Source: Actinobacteria bacterium OV320
Lineage (GTDB): Bacteria; Actinomycetota; Actinomycetes; Streptomycetales; Streptomycetaceae
Length of the DNA stretch: 64,000 nt
NCBI GenBank assembly: GCA_001298545.1
Contig: LJCX01000027.1
Location: 744,001 to 808,000 of the forward strand
Direction: 5' to 3'
Of the stretch, positions 16,942-24,288 are shown one piece after another. A program made the translations under genes and the position numbers. Position 1 is the first letter of the stretch; each line of letters begins with the position of its first letter. The notes under the pieces were generated by a model. The model was not told where the DNA came from and did no database searches. It saw only the letters and a list, made by a program, of their open reading frames with translations.

Positions 16942-17802
16942 ATGACCGCGATACCGCTGGGGGTGCCACGCCGGCTGGTGGAGTTCACGATCGACGGGCA
17001 GGAGGCCAGGGTTCCCGAGGGGTCGACGATCCTGGACGCCTGCCGGGCCGCCGGGAAGGACGTCCCGACCCTGTGCCAGGGCGACACCCTCACCCCGAAG
17101 AACGCCTGCCGGGTCTGCGTCGTGGAGGTCGAGGGCTCCCGGACCCTGGTGCCGGCGTGCTCCCGCAGGGCGGAGTCCGGCATGGACGTCCGCACCGACA
17201 CCGAGCGCGCCCGGCACAGCCGCAGGATCGTTCTCGAGCTGCTCGCGTCCTCGGTCGACCTGTCCACGACACCGATGGTTGCGGAATGGATCAAGGAGTA
17301 CGACGCGAAGCCGGATCGTTTCGGCCCCGACGCGGCCCGGCTGAACGAGGAACCGAAGATCGACAACGATCTGTATGTACGCGATTACGACAAGTGCATC
17401 CTCTGCTACAAGTGCGTGGACGCCTGCGGTGACCAGTGGCAGAACACCTTCGCGATCTCTGTTTCGGGACGCGGTTTCGACGCCCGGATCGCCGTCGAGC
17501 ACGAGGCCCCGCTGACCGACTCGGCGTGCGTGTACTGCGGCAACTGCATCGAGGTGTGCCCGACCGGAGCGCTGTCGTTCAAGTCCGAGTACGACCGGCG
17601 AGCCGCCGGAAACTGGGACGAGTCCGCACAGACCCGGACCACGACCGTATGCGCCTACTGCGGGGTGGGCTGCAACCTCACGCTCCATGTGCAGGACAAT
17701 GAGATCGTGAAGGTCACCTCACCGCACGACAACCCCGTGACCCACGGGAATCTCTGCATCAAGGGCCGCTTCGGCTACCAGCACGTACAGAACCGGGGCT
17801 GA
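16942..17802 (+). CDS. Formate dehydrogenase iron-sulfur part: N-terminal half of alpha subunit
   Basis: 286 residues. In order: a 2Fe-2S ferredoxin domain (Cys45, Cys56, Cys59, Cys73), two 4Fe-4S ferredoxin clusters (Cys152, 155, 158, 162 and Cys196, 199, 202, 206), and at the end the Fe4S4 domain of bis-MGD enzymes (Cys237, Cys240, Cys244, Cys272; CAYCGVGCNLTLHVQDNEI). It stops at GRFGYQHVQNRG, exactly where the alpha subunit continues with RLTRPLVRD, which is the start of the gene at 13160. The His/Cys-ligated cluster usual after the 2Fe-2S domain in NuoG is not seen. Together with that gene it makes a 927-residue alpha subunit of normal size. It wires the active site to the NuoEF fusion. 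Confidence 0.93.
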   Translation: MTAIPLGVPRRLVEFTIDGQEARVPEGSTILDACRAAGKDVPTLCQGDTLTPKNACRVCVVEVEGSRTLVPACSRRAESGMDVRTDTERARHSRRIVLELLASSVDLSTTPMVAEWIKEYDAKPDRFGPDAARLNEEPKIDNDLYVRDYDKCILCYKCVDACGDQWQNTFAISVSGRGFDARIAVEHEAPLTDSACVYCGNCIEVCPTGALSFKSEYDRRAAGNWDESAQTRTTTVCAYCGVGCNLTLHVQDNEIVKVTSPHDNPVTHGNLCIKGRFGYQHVQNRG

Positions 17803-17809
17803 TCACGAC

Positions 17810-18658
17810 ATGGGACGAGTCACCGAACGACGCAAGGTGATCCGGATCAGGGACGGGGCGGTCTCCGCCCGGCCGGACACCCTGGTCGCCGAGGAGCCAC
17901 TGGAGATCCGGCTCAACGGCAAGCCGCTGGCCATCACCATGCGCACGCCCGGTGACGACTTCGCGCTGGCGGCCGGTTTCCTCGTCAGCGAAGGTGTACT
18001 GGCTGCCGCATCCGATCTACTGAATATCGTCTACTGTGCGGGCGCGACGGACGACGGATCCAACACCTACAACGTGGTGGACGTCCGGACGGCCCCCGAC
18101 GTGACGATGCCCGACATCACCCTCGAGCGGAACGTCTACACCACCTCCTCCTGCGGTCTGTGCGGCAAAGCGAGCCTGGACGCGGTCCGCACGACGGCCC
18201 GCTGGCCCATCGCCGACACTCCCCCGCTCCGGATCGAACCCGAACTGCTCGCGAGCCTCCCCGACCGGCTCCGCGCGGCCCAGCGTGTCTTCGACCGGAC
18301 CGGGGGACTGCACGCGGCGGCCCTGTTCTCCGAGGACGGCGAGCTGCTGGACGTACGCGAGGACGTGGGACGGCACAACGCGGTCGACAAGCTGGTCGGC
18401 CGCGCCCTCCAGAACGGCGACCTGCCCCTGTCGCGGACGATCCTCCTGGTGTCGGGCCGGGCCTCGTTCGAGCTGGCGCAGAAGGCCGTGATGGCGGGCA
18501 TCCCGTTGCTCGCGGCGGTCTCGGCGCCCTCCTCCCTGGCCGTGGATCTGGCCGCCGAGACCGGGCTGACACTGGTGGGCTTTCTGCGGGGCAGTTCCAT
18601 GAACGTGTACGCGGGTGAGGACCGCATCACCCTGCGGACCGCGGCCGCCCAGGGCTGA
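17810..18658 (+). CDS. fdhD: Formate dehydrogenase accessory sulfurtransferase FdhD
   Basis: 282 residues starting 7 bp after the iron-sulfur gene. TSSCGLCGKASLD carries the Cys115-x2-Cys118 pair that transfers sulfur from the cysteine desulfurase to the Mo-bis-MGD cofactor, which activates the dehydrogenase. Other family motifs are AEEPLEIRLNG near the N-terminus, TGGLHAAALF, REDVGRHNAVDKLVG and LVSGRASFELAQKAVMAGIP. It is the last gene of the operon and is followed by a strong hairpin. Confidence 0.97.
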   Translation: MGRVTERRKVIRIRDGAVSARPDTLVAEEPLEIRLNGKPLAITMRTPGDDFALAAGFLVSEGVLAAASDLLNIVYCAGATDDGSNTYNVVDVRTAPDVTMPDITLERNVYTTSSCGLCGKASLDAVRTTARWPIADTPPLRIEPELLASLPDRLRAAQRVFDRTGGLHAAALFSEDGELLDVREDVGRHNAVDKLVGRALQNGDLPLSRTILLVSGRASFELAQKAVMAGIPLLAAVSAPSSLAVDLAAETGLTLVGFLRGSSMNVYAGEDRITLRTAAAQG

Positions 18659-18679
18659 CCCGGTTCCCCGCGGCACGGC

Positions 18680-18729
18680 GGCGGGGCCCCGGCCGGCGGG
18701 GAGCGCCCCCTGCGCCGCGGGGCCCCGCC
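18680..18729. terminator. Bidirectional hairpin terminator
   Basis: Perfect 11-bp arms GGCGGGGCCCC (18680-18690) and GGGGCCCCGCC (18719-18729), with a second smaller hairpin in the loop. It lies between fdhD and the convergent isochorismatase-like gene. Confidence 0.75.
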
Positions 18730-19257
18730 TCAGCCGCTCGTGAATCGCACGTCGGCGGCGCGTGCCACGGTCCCCAGCCGAGGGAAGTCGAGCTTTACCG
18801 AAGCCTCGTGTTCGGCCCCGGTGAGAGCGGACATCGCGTCCTCGACGAAGACCAGGTCGTAGCCGAGGTCACCGGCGGCACGGGCCGTGGACTCGACCCC
18901 GAGGTTGGTGGCGATGCCGCCGAACACGAGGGTCGTCACACCGTGTTCGCGCAGTCGATCGTCCAGGCCGGTCCCCTGGAAGGCACCGATGGTCCGCTTG
19001 ACGATCTCCAAGTCGCCTTCCTGGTAGAGCCCTTGCACCAACCCGCTGCCGGGCGGCTGCTCGGTGACGCCGGGACGTTCGACGCGGACGAGGACGACGA
19101 GCGCGCCGACCGATCGGAACGCTGCCGCCAACTCCTCGGCGGCAGCCAGTACTTCGGTTCCCTTGTGGGGCTCCAGGGGCAACGCGGCGATGCGGTCCAT
19201 CAGGTCGACGAGGACGAGGGCGCTGCGCGCGGGGACGAGTGGAAGAGCTGCGGTCAT
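18730..19257 (-). CDS. Isochorismatase-family hydrolase lacking the usual nucleophile
   Basis: 175 residues, an alpha/beta cysteine hydrolase fold: SALVLVDLMDRI with the expected Asp18, EIVKRTIGAFQGTGLDDRL with the expected Lys87, and TLVFGGIATNLGVESTARA. In active members the last motif reads TN-x-CVEST; here residue 120 is Gly instead of Cys. A similar TN-x-GVEST sequence occurs in the YecD-like subgroup. The normal hydrolysis of isochorismate, nicotinamide or N-carbamoyl compounds through a thioester is therefore doubtful. It is 19 bp downstream of the MarR gene on the same strand, so probably in one transcript with it. Confidence 0.85.
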   Translation of the reverse strand: MTAALPLVPARSALVLVDLMDRIAALPLEPHKGTEVLAAAEELAAAFRSVGALVVLVRVERPGVTEQPPGSGLVQGLYQEGDLEIVKRTIGAFQGTGLDDRLREHGVTTLVFGGIATNLGVESTARAAGDLGYDLVFVEDAMSALTGAEHEASVKLDFPRLGTVARAADVRFTSG

Positions 19258-19276
19258 GACGGAACGTTATCCGCCG

Positions 19277-19714
19277 TCAGCCCTCCGTACCGGAAATCCG
19301 GATCAACATGTCCGTCAAATGGTCGCGCTCGGCGGCGGAAAGCGGGGCGAGCAGCACGTCGTTCGCCTCCCGGGCGGCCTGCTCGCAGCGCCGGAGCAGC
19401 CGTCGTCCCTCTTCGGTGAGCGACACCGCGTTCTTCCGCCGGTCGTTCGGATCCGGTTCACGTACGGCGACTCCCGCGAGCTGCAGGTCGTTGAGGATGC
19501 CGACCAGGTCCTTGGGGTCGAGTCCGACACTGCGGCCGAGGTCGGCCTGGGCGACAGGGGCGAGGTCACGAACGGCGGAGAGCACCACGTGGTGCCACAT
19601 CTTGAGACCCTCGACGGCGAGGGCCTCGGCCACCAGGGCGCGACCCCGGGCGGCGGCCCGGCCCAGGAGCCAGCTGGGCAGTGAGCGAATGGCGGAGAGG
19701 GGCGCTTCGGGCAT
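19277..19714 (-). CDS. MarR family transcriptional regulator
   Basis: 145 residues from the ATG at 19712-19714; a GTG two codons upstream is possible. The winged helix shows HVVLSAVRDLAPVAQADLGRSVGLDPKDLVGILNDLQ followed by the wing VREPDPNDRRKNAVSLTEEGRRLL, and helices at both ends form the dimer interface. It is divergent from a quinone oxidoreductase gene, and two inverted repeats of the same design lie in the 83-bp gap, so it very probably represses both directions. Its ligand is unknown; such pairs often respond to quinones or electrophiles. Confidence 0.93.
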   Translation of the reverse strand: MPEAPLSAIRSLPSWLLGRAAARGRALVAEALAVEGLKMWHHVVLSAVRDLAPVAQADLGRSVGLDPKDLVGILNDLQLAGVAVREPDPNDRRKNAVSLTEEGRRLLRRCEQAAREANDVLLAPLSAAERDHLTDMLIRISGTEG

Positions 19715-19733
19715 GGTCACACCCTACCGACAA

Positions 19734-19754
19734 TTCATTGGACTCCCCAATGAA
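19734..19754. promoter_or_regulatory. MarR operator 1
   Basis: Perfect inverted repeat TTCATTGG-N5-CCAATGAA in the divergent MarR/oxidoreductase gap, 20 bp upstream of the MarR start. Confidence 0.7.
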
Positions 19755-19765
19755 CCTCCGGATAC

Positions 19766-19782
19766 CGTTGGGACTCCCAATG
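19766..19782. promoter_or_regulatory. MarR operator 2
   Basis: CGTTGG-N5-CCAATG repeats the layout of operator 1 at a centre-to-centre distance of 30 bp, close to three helical turns. Its core TTGGGACTCCCAA (19768-19780) is a perfect palindrome. It ends seven bases before the GGAGG of the oxidoreductase. Confidence 0.7.
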
Positions 19783-19797
19783 AGTTCTGGAGGTGTG

Positions 19798-20715
19798 ATG
19801 CGCCGCGTCCGATACGGCTCCACCGGCGGGCCCCTGTTCCTGGAGGAGGCACCTGTCCCCGAGCCGGGCCCCGACGAACTCCTCGTGCGCTGCGAGGCGA
19901 TCGGCGCCACCCTTCCCGTCGTCCGCAAGGTCGCGGAGGCCCCGGAACCGATACCGCTCGGGGGCGAGATCGCCGGGGAGGTCGTGGCCGTCGGGGGCGG
20001 GGTCAGCCGGTTCCGGGTGGGTGATCGCGTGACCGGCCTGTGCTTCGGCCACGGTTACGCCGACTTCGCGCTCCTGCACGAGGTCATGGCCTCCCCCGTC
20101 CCGGACGGCGTCGGCGCGGTCGACGCGGTCGCCCTGGTACGCAGCGGTCTGGTCGCGCTGGGCGCCCTCACCGCCGCCCGGCCCGAACCGGGCGAGGCGG
20201 CCCTCGTCACCGCCGCGGCGAGCGGGGTCGGCCACCTCGCCGTACAGCTCGCGCGGACGCGCGGCGCGACCCGCGTCGTGGGCGCCGTGTCCGACCCCGC
20301 GAAGTCCGACTTCGTGAGGGCGCTGGGCGCCGACGACGTCATCAGCTACGACCAGGAGGACTGGGGCGCCCGCGTCGACTACGCGCTCGACGCGGTCGGC
20401 GGCGAGCTGCTCACTCCCGCCATCGCATCCCTCGCGCCCGGCGGACGACTCGTGGCGTACAGCTCCGGAGGCGGGGCGATCCAGGCATACGACCTGCTGG
20501 TCGGCGCCAAGTCCGTGATCGGTTTCCAGATGGCCCACATCGCGCGCGGGAAACCGGAGTTGTACGAGCGGTGGCGCCGAGAGCTGTGGCAGCTGTTCCA
20601 GGAGGGGGCGTTGAAGCCCGCCGTGCACAAGGAATTCGCCCTGGAGGACGCCGCCGAGGCGCACACGACGATCGAGTCACGGGCCAATTCGGGCAAGGTC
20701 GTCCTGGTGCCGTGA
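19798..20715 (+). CDS. Zinc-less MDR quinone oxidoreductase
   Basis: 305 residues from the ATG at 19798, with GGAGG four bases upstream; a start six codons earlier would begin inside the second operator. A GroES-like N-terminal domain (PLFLEEAPVPEPGPDELLVRCEAIG; LGGEIAGEVVAVGGGVSRFRVGDRVTGL) is followed by a Rossmann domain with AALVTAAASGVGHLAVQLAR. The structural and catalytic zinc cysteines of alcohol dehydrogenases are absent, as in NADPH quinone oxidoreductases. It is controlled by the divergent MarR protein through two operators and probably detoxifies quinones or enones. Confidence 0.91.
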   Translation: MRRVRYGSTGGPLFLEEAPVPEPGPDELLVRCEAIGATLPVVRKVAEAPEPIPLGGEIAGEVVAVGGGVSRFRVGDRVTGLCFGHGYADFALLHEVMASPVPDGVGAVDAVALVRSGLVALGALTAARPEPGEAALVTAAASGVGHLAVQLARTRGATRVVGAVSDPAKSDFVRALGADDVISYDQEDWGARVDYALDAVGGELLTPAIASLAPGGRLVAYSSGGGAIQAYDLLVGAKSVIGFQMAHIARGKPELYERWRRELWQLFQEGALKPAVHKEFALEDAAEAHTTIESRANSGKVVLVP

Positions 20716-20803
20716 GCTGGGGTCGACGGAGGCCAGGATGCGGTCGACCGTACATTGCATACCGTCGCCCCGCGTGCGCCCACGGACCGCCGCGGACTGT
20801 CTA

Positions 20804-20887
20804 CCGGCGACCGGCGACCGGCGACCGGCGACCGGCGACCGGCGACCGGCGACCGGCGACCGGCGACCGGCGACCGGCGACCGGCGA
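20804..20887. repeat. Perfect heptamer tandem repeat, 12 copies of CCGGCGA
   Basis: Twelve identical 7-bp units, 84 bp in all, in the non-coding gap between two convergent genes; the array ends five bases before the stop codon of the transporter. No interruption or variant unit is seen, which suggests recent expansion. Confidence 0.95.
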
Positions 20888-20892
20888 GAATC

Positions 20893-21912
20893 TCACGGCG
20901 CAGCCGCCGGTGCCCTCTCGTCCGCGGGTTCCCGGGACGCCTCCAGCGGATCCCTCGCCCGGCGTTTGGCGATGACCGCGCACACCATCAGCTGCATCTG
21001 ATGGAAGAGCATCAGCGGCAGCACCGCCAGGGACGCATGCGCGCCGAACAGGACGCTTGCCATGGGCAGCCCGGACGCGAGCGACTTCTTGGAGCCCGCG
21101 AACTGGATGGCGATGCGATCCTCGCGGTTGAACCGCAGCGCCTTGCCGCCGTACCAGGTCAGGGCAAGCATCACGGCGAGCAGAACGGCCTCGACGATGA
21201 GCAGCCCACCCAGCCGCACGGCGCTGACCTGGTGCCAGATGCCCTGGACCATGCCCTCACTGAACGCCGTGTAGACGACCAGCAGGATCGAGCCTCGGTC
21301 GACGAGCCCGAGCACCTTCTTGTGCCGCGTGACGAACCCGCCGATCCAACGGCGCAGCAGCTGCCCCGCGACGAACGGCACGAGCAGCTGGACCACGATC
21401 TCGACCAGCGAGTCCGCGGAGAAGCCACCGCCGCTGCTGCCGAGCAGGGCCGCCGCGAGCAACGGGGTGAGGACGATGCCGACCAGCGAGGAGAAGGAGC
21501 CCGCACAGATCGCGGCGGGCACGTTGCCCCGGGCGATGGAGGTGAAGGCGATCGACGACTGGATGGTCGACGGCACGAGGGTGAGGAAGAGCAGCCCCTG
21601 GTAGAGCGGGTGGGTGAGGAACACCGGGACGAAGCCGCGCGCGGCCAGACCGAGCAGCGGGAAGATCAGGAAAGTGCAGGCCAGGACGGTCACGTGGAGC
21701 CGCCAGTGCTTCAGCCCGTCCAGCGCCTCACGGGTGGAGAGTCGGGCGCCGTAGAGGAAGAAGAGGAAGGCGATCGCGGCCGTGGAAGCGCCCGAGGCCA
21801 CATCGGCGGCGGCGCCGCGCGCCGGGAGGAGCGCCGCGAACCCGACGGTGCCGAGCAACAGCAGGATGTAGGGGTCGACCGGCATCCAACTCGGCCAGTG
21901 CAGGCGTTTCAC
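20893..21912 (-). CDS. Bile acid:sodium symporter family transporter (SBF-like)
   Basis: 339 residues from a GTG at 21910-21912 with GGAG just upstream; the frame stays open to an ATG at 21984, adding 24 polar residues. About ten hydrophobic segments. TAAIAFLFFLYGARLSTREALDGL and LFLTLVPSTIQSSIAFTSIARGNVPAAICAGSFSSLVGIVLTPLL match the SBF-like (YfeH-type) branch, which moves organic anions with sodium. Substrate unknown. The divergent LysR gene probably regulates it. Its stop codon lies five bases from the heptamer array. Confidence 0.88.
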   Translation of the reverse strand: MKRLHWPSWMPVDPYILLLLGTVGFAALLPARGAAADVASGASTAAIAFLFFLYGARLSTREALDGLKHWRLHVTVLACTFLIFPLLGLAARGFVPVFLTHPLYQGLLFLTLVPSTIQSSIAFTSIARGNVPAAICAGSFSSLVGIVLTPLLAAALLGSSGGGFSADSLVEIVVQLLVPFVAGQLLRRWIGGFVTRHKKVLGLVDRGSILLVVYTAFSEGMVQGIWHQVSAVRLGGLLIVEAVLLAVMLALTWYGGKALRFNREDRIAIQFAGSKKSLASGLPMASVLFGAHASLAVLPLMLFHQMQLMVCAVIAKRRARDPLEASREPADERAPAAAP

Positions 21913-22016
21913 GGTGCTCCACGTGCGGTTCGATGGGCGTGCGTCCGGGCTCGGAGAGCCCCTCCCCATCGTCCTCCTCCGCATCGTGATCGGGAATCCG
22001 GTATACCGCTCTCACT

Positions 22017-22037
22017 GTCATCACGCATTGCGATGAC
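22017..22037. promoter_or_regulatory. LysR-type binding site
   Basis: GTCATC-N9-GATGAC contains the ATC-N9-GAT form of the T-N11-A motif bound by LysR proteins. It lies 28 bp upstream of the GTG start of the LysR gene and about 105 bp from the transporter start. Confidence 0.55.
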
Positions 22038-22065
22038 AAAGCCCCGACGGGCTACTGTGGCGCTC

Positions 22066-22977
22066 GTGTACGAGCCCTCCCATCTGCGGACTTTCCTCGC
22101 CGTCGCCCAGACCCTGAGCTTCACCCAGGCCGCGCGGCGGCTCGGACTGCGTCAGTCCACGGTCAGCCAGCACGTACGACGCCTGGAGGAAGCGACCGGG
22201 CGGGCGCTGTTCACCCGGGACACGCACTCCGTGGAACTGACGGAGGACGGCGAGGCGATGCTCGGGTTCGCGCGCCGGATCCTGGACGTCCACGAGCAGG
22301 CCTCGGCGTTCTTCACCGGCACCCGGCTGCGCGGCCGGCTGCGCTTCGGCGCATCCGAGGACTTCGTACTGACCCGGCTGCCGGAGATCCTGGAGGGCTT
22401 CCGCCACGACCATCCCGAGGTCGACCTCGAACTGACGGTGGAACTGTCGGGCACCCTGCACGAGCAGCTCGCCGCCGGGAAACTGGACCTGGTGCTGGCC
22501 AAGAGACGGCCCGAGGATCCTCGGGGGGAGTTGGTGTGGCACGACGGGCTGGTGTGGATCGGCGCGGAGAGGCTGCGTCTGGACGCCGATCGCCCGGTCC
22601 CGCTCATCGTGTTCCCGCCTCCTGGCATCACCCGCGCCCTCGCTCTGGAAGCGCTGGAGCGGCAAGGACGGGCCTGGCGGATCGTCTGCACGAGCGGCAG
22701 CCTGAACGGCCTCATCGCCGCGGCCCGGGCCGGCCTCGGCGTGATGGCCCACTCGCGAGGCCTCATCCCACCGGGCCTGGTGCGGATCCCTGAGCGGGCT
22801 GGGCTGCCGGAGCTGGGGCAGGTCGACTTCGTGCTGGTGCACGGACGCAGACGCACCTCGGCCCAGGGCGCTGCGGACGCGCTGGCGGCGGCCGTCCTGG
22901 CGGGCGGCGACCGGCTGCACCGACGGACGGCAGGATCCGGTCGGCGGCTCGACCTGCCGGGAGGCGGCGTCGACTGA
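22066..22977 (+). CDS. LysR family transcriptional regulator
   Basis: 303 residues from the GTG at 22066 (VYEPSHLRTFLAVAQTLSFT), the normal start of this family. An ATG at 22033 is in frame but lies inside the predicted operator. TACTGT (22053-22058) ends seven bases before the GTG, so transcription may start at or next to it and give a leaderless message. Winged helix at 1-60 (AARRLGLRQSTVSQHVRRLEE); the substrate-binding domain follows (LRGRLRFGASEDFVLTRLPEIL). It probably controls the divergent SBF-like transporter. Confidence 0.92.
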   Translation: MYEPSHLRTFLAVAQTLSFTQAARRLGLRQSTVSQHVRRLEEATGRALFTRDTHSVELTEDGEAMLGFARRILDVHEQASAFFTGTRLRGRLRFGASEDFVLTRLPEILEGFRHDHPEVDLELTVELSGTLHEQLAAGKLDLVLAKRRPEDPRGELVWHDGLVWIGAERLRLDADRPVPLIVFPPPGITRALALEALERQGRAWRIVCTSGSLNGLIAAARAGLGVMAHSRGLIPPGLVRIPERAGLPELGQVDFVLVHGRRRTSAQGAADALAAAVLAGGDRLHRRTAGSGRRLDLPGGGVD

Positions 22978-23061
22978 CGGCGACATGCCGCATGCGGTAT
23001 GCGCCATGTCGCACATTGCATACCGAATACCGAATCTCGCATACCGCCTGCGGCAGGCCGG

Positions 23062-23089
23062 CCTACCGCCTACCGCCTACCGCCTACCG
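23062..23089. repeat. Heptamer tandem repeat, four copies of CCTACCG, across a stop codon
   Basis: Four identical 7-bp units preceded by degenerate CATACCG-like words from about 22987. The array covers the last codon and stop of the Lrp gene at 23084. Read on the minus strand each unit holds a TAG, and a 7-bp period puts TAG in all three frames. Confidence 0.9.
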
Positions 23090-24160
23090 CCCAGCCTGCT
23101 GATACGTCAGCTGCTTCACGCGCCGCATGAACGGCGTCGCCTCCACATGTTGGACGCCCTCCAGGCGCCCCAGAGGCCCGCTGAGGTAGGCGTAGAGACC
23201 CGCCGTGCCCCGCACCACCGCCGTGACGACGATGTGGGAGGGTCCGGCCGTGGCCGAGGCGAAGGCGACCTCGTCGTGGGTGGCCAGCGCCTGCCCGACC
23301 GCATGCATGGCGGAGGGCGCCGTGGTGATCCACAGGACGGCGGCGAGGGGGTAGCCGAGGAACTCGGAGTGGTACTCGACGTCGATGTAGACGGCGCCCG
23401 AGGCGAGCAGGGCGGCCAGGCGGCGTTTGACGGCGGACTCGGAGCGACCGGTGGCGCGCTGCAGTTCCGGATAGGTGGCCCGGCCGTCCCGCTCCAGGAC
23501 GGCGAGCAGAGGCTCGTCCTCGGGTTCGATCCGGGCAGGGCCCGTCGGCCCCATCGGGCCCGCCGGCCCCATCAGCCCCGTCGACCCCGTCGGGCCCACC
23601 GACCCCGTCGGGCCCAACGGCCCCGGCGACGCGTTCGCGTCGTGGCGCGGTGTGAGAGCGGCGATCTGCTCCTCGTCCAGCGCACCGAACTTCCGCAACC
23701 AGCCGGTCGGCCCGCCGTAGAAGCGGTGGAGGAGCTGCTGGGCGCGGATCTCCACGACGCTCGGGGTGCGCGGGAGCTTGCCGAGGAGCAGGTCGTCGTG
23801 ATCGCCGGGATGGCGGGGCCGGGTCATGCAGACGATCTCGGTGCCGCCGGAGCCCAGCCCGATCCAGTAGGTGTCGGGGCGTTTGGCGAGCGCGTCGGCG
23901 ATGACCGTGGCGCTGTCGGGTGCGCAGCGCAGCCGCAGCATCCACTGGTCCTGGCCCAGGCGTTCCGCGTCCCGGACGGCGACGACCCTCAGGCCGGCCT
24001 CGGCGCTGAGCCGGCGGAAGCGGCGCGCGACCGTCTGGTCGGAGACACCCAGGACCCCGCCGATTCTGCTGAAGGAGGCCCGCCCGTCCACCTCCAGCGC
24101 CGAGAGCAACTGGAGATCCAGTCCGTCCAGCTTGCCAAGGGTGTGGAATTCCGTCTCCAT
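23084..24160 (-). CDS. Double-domain Lrp/AsnC regulator with collagen-like linker
   Basis: 358 residues from the ATG at 24158-24160 behind GGGGGAGAG. Two Lrp/AsnC units are fused. The first has a winged helix (residues 10-60, FSRIGGVLGVSDQTVARRFRRL) and a RAM-like domain (about 72-150). The second has another helix-turn-helix (about 213-250, YPELQRATGRSESAVKRRLAALL) and a RAM domain to residue 350. Between them lie ten uninterrupted Gly-X-Y triplets, residues 180-209, rich in Pro at X. The tandem Lrp layout is known in actinomycetes; the collagen-like linker is not something I know from this family. The divergent DHA2 exporter is its probable target. Confidence 0.92.
   Translation of the reverse strand: METEFHTLGKLDGLDLQLLSALEVDGRASFSRIGGVLGVSDQTVARRFRRLSAEAGLRVVAVRDAERLGQDQWMLRLRCAPDSATVIADALAKRPDTYWIGLGSGGTEIVCMTRPRHPGDHDDLLLGKLPRTPSVVEIRAQQLLHRFYGGPTGWLRKFGALDEEQIAALTPRHDANASPGPLGPTGSVGPTGSTGLMGPAGPMGPTGPARIEPEDEPLLAVLERDGRATYPELQRATGRSESAVKRRLAALLASGAVYIDVEYHSEFLGYPLAAVLWITTAPSAMHAVGQALATHDEVAFASATAGPSHIVVTAVVRGTAGLYAYLSGPLGRLEGVQHVEATPFMRRVKQLTYQQAGR
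23534..23623 (-). repeat. Collagen-like Gly-X-Y coding repeat
   Basis: 90 bp inside the Lrp gene that encode ten Gly-X-Y triplets (GPL GPT GSV GPT GST GLM GPA GPM GPT GPA). At DNA level it is a degenerate 9-bp repeat built on GGGCCCGTC- and GGCCCCATC-like words. Confidence 0.85.
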
Positions 24161-24288
24161 CGCACTCTCCCCCGTCGGATTCCGTCGGCAGGACACCGGA
24201 TACCACGGTGATCGGCCACGTCTCGTCCATCGTACGGAGCGCTTCGCATCCATCGCAGAGGACATATCGAGGAATCGAGGAGTGGGAC

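Noticed and set aside
20804..20887. CRISPR array
   Set aside because: Seven-base units directly abutting with no spacers; a simple tandem repeat.
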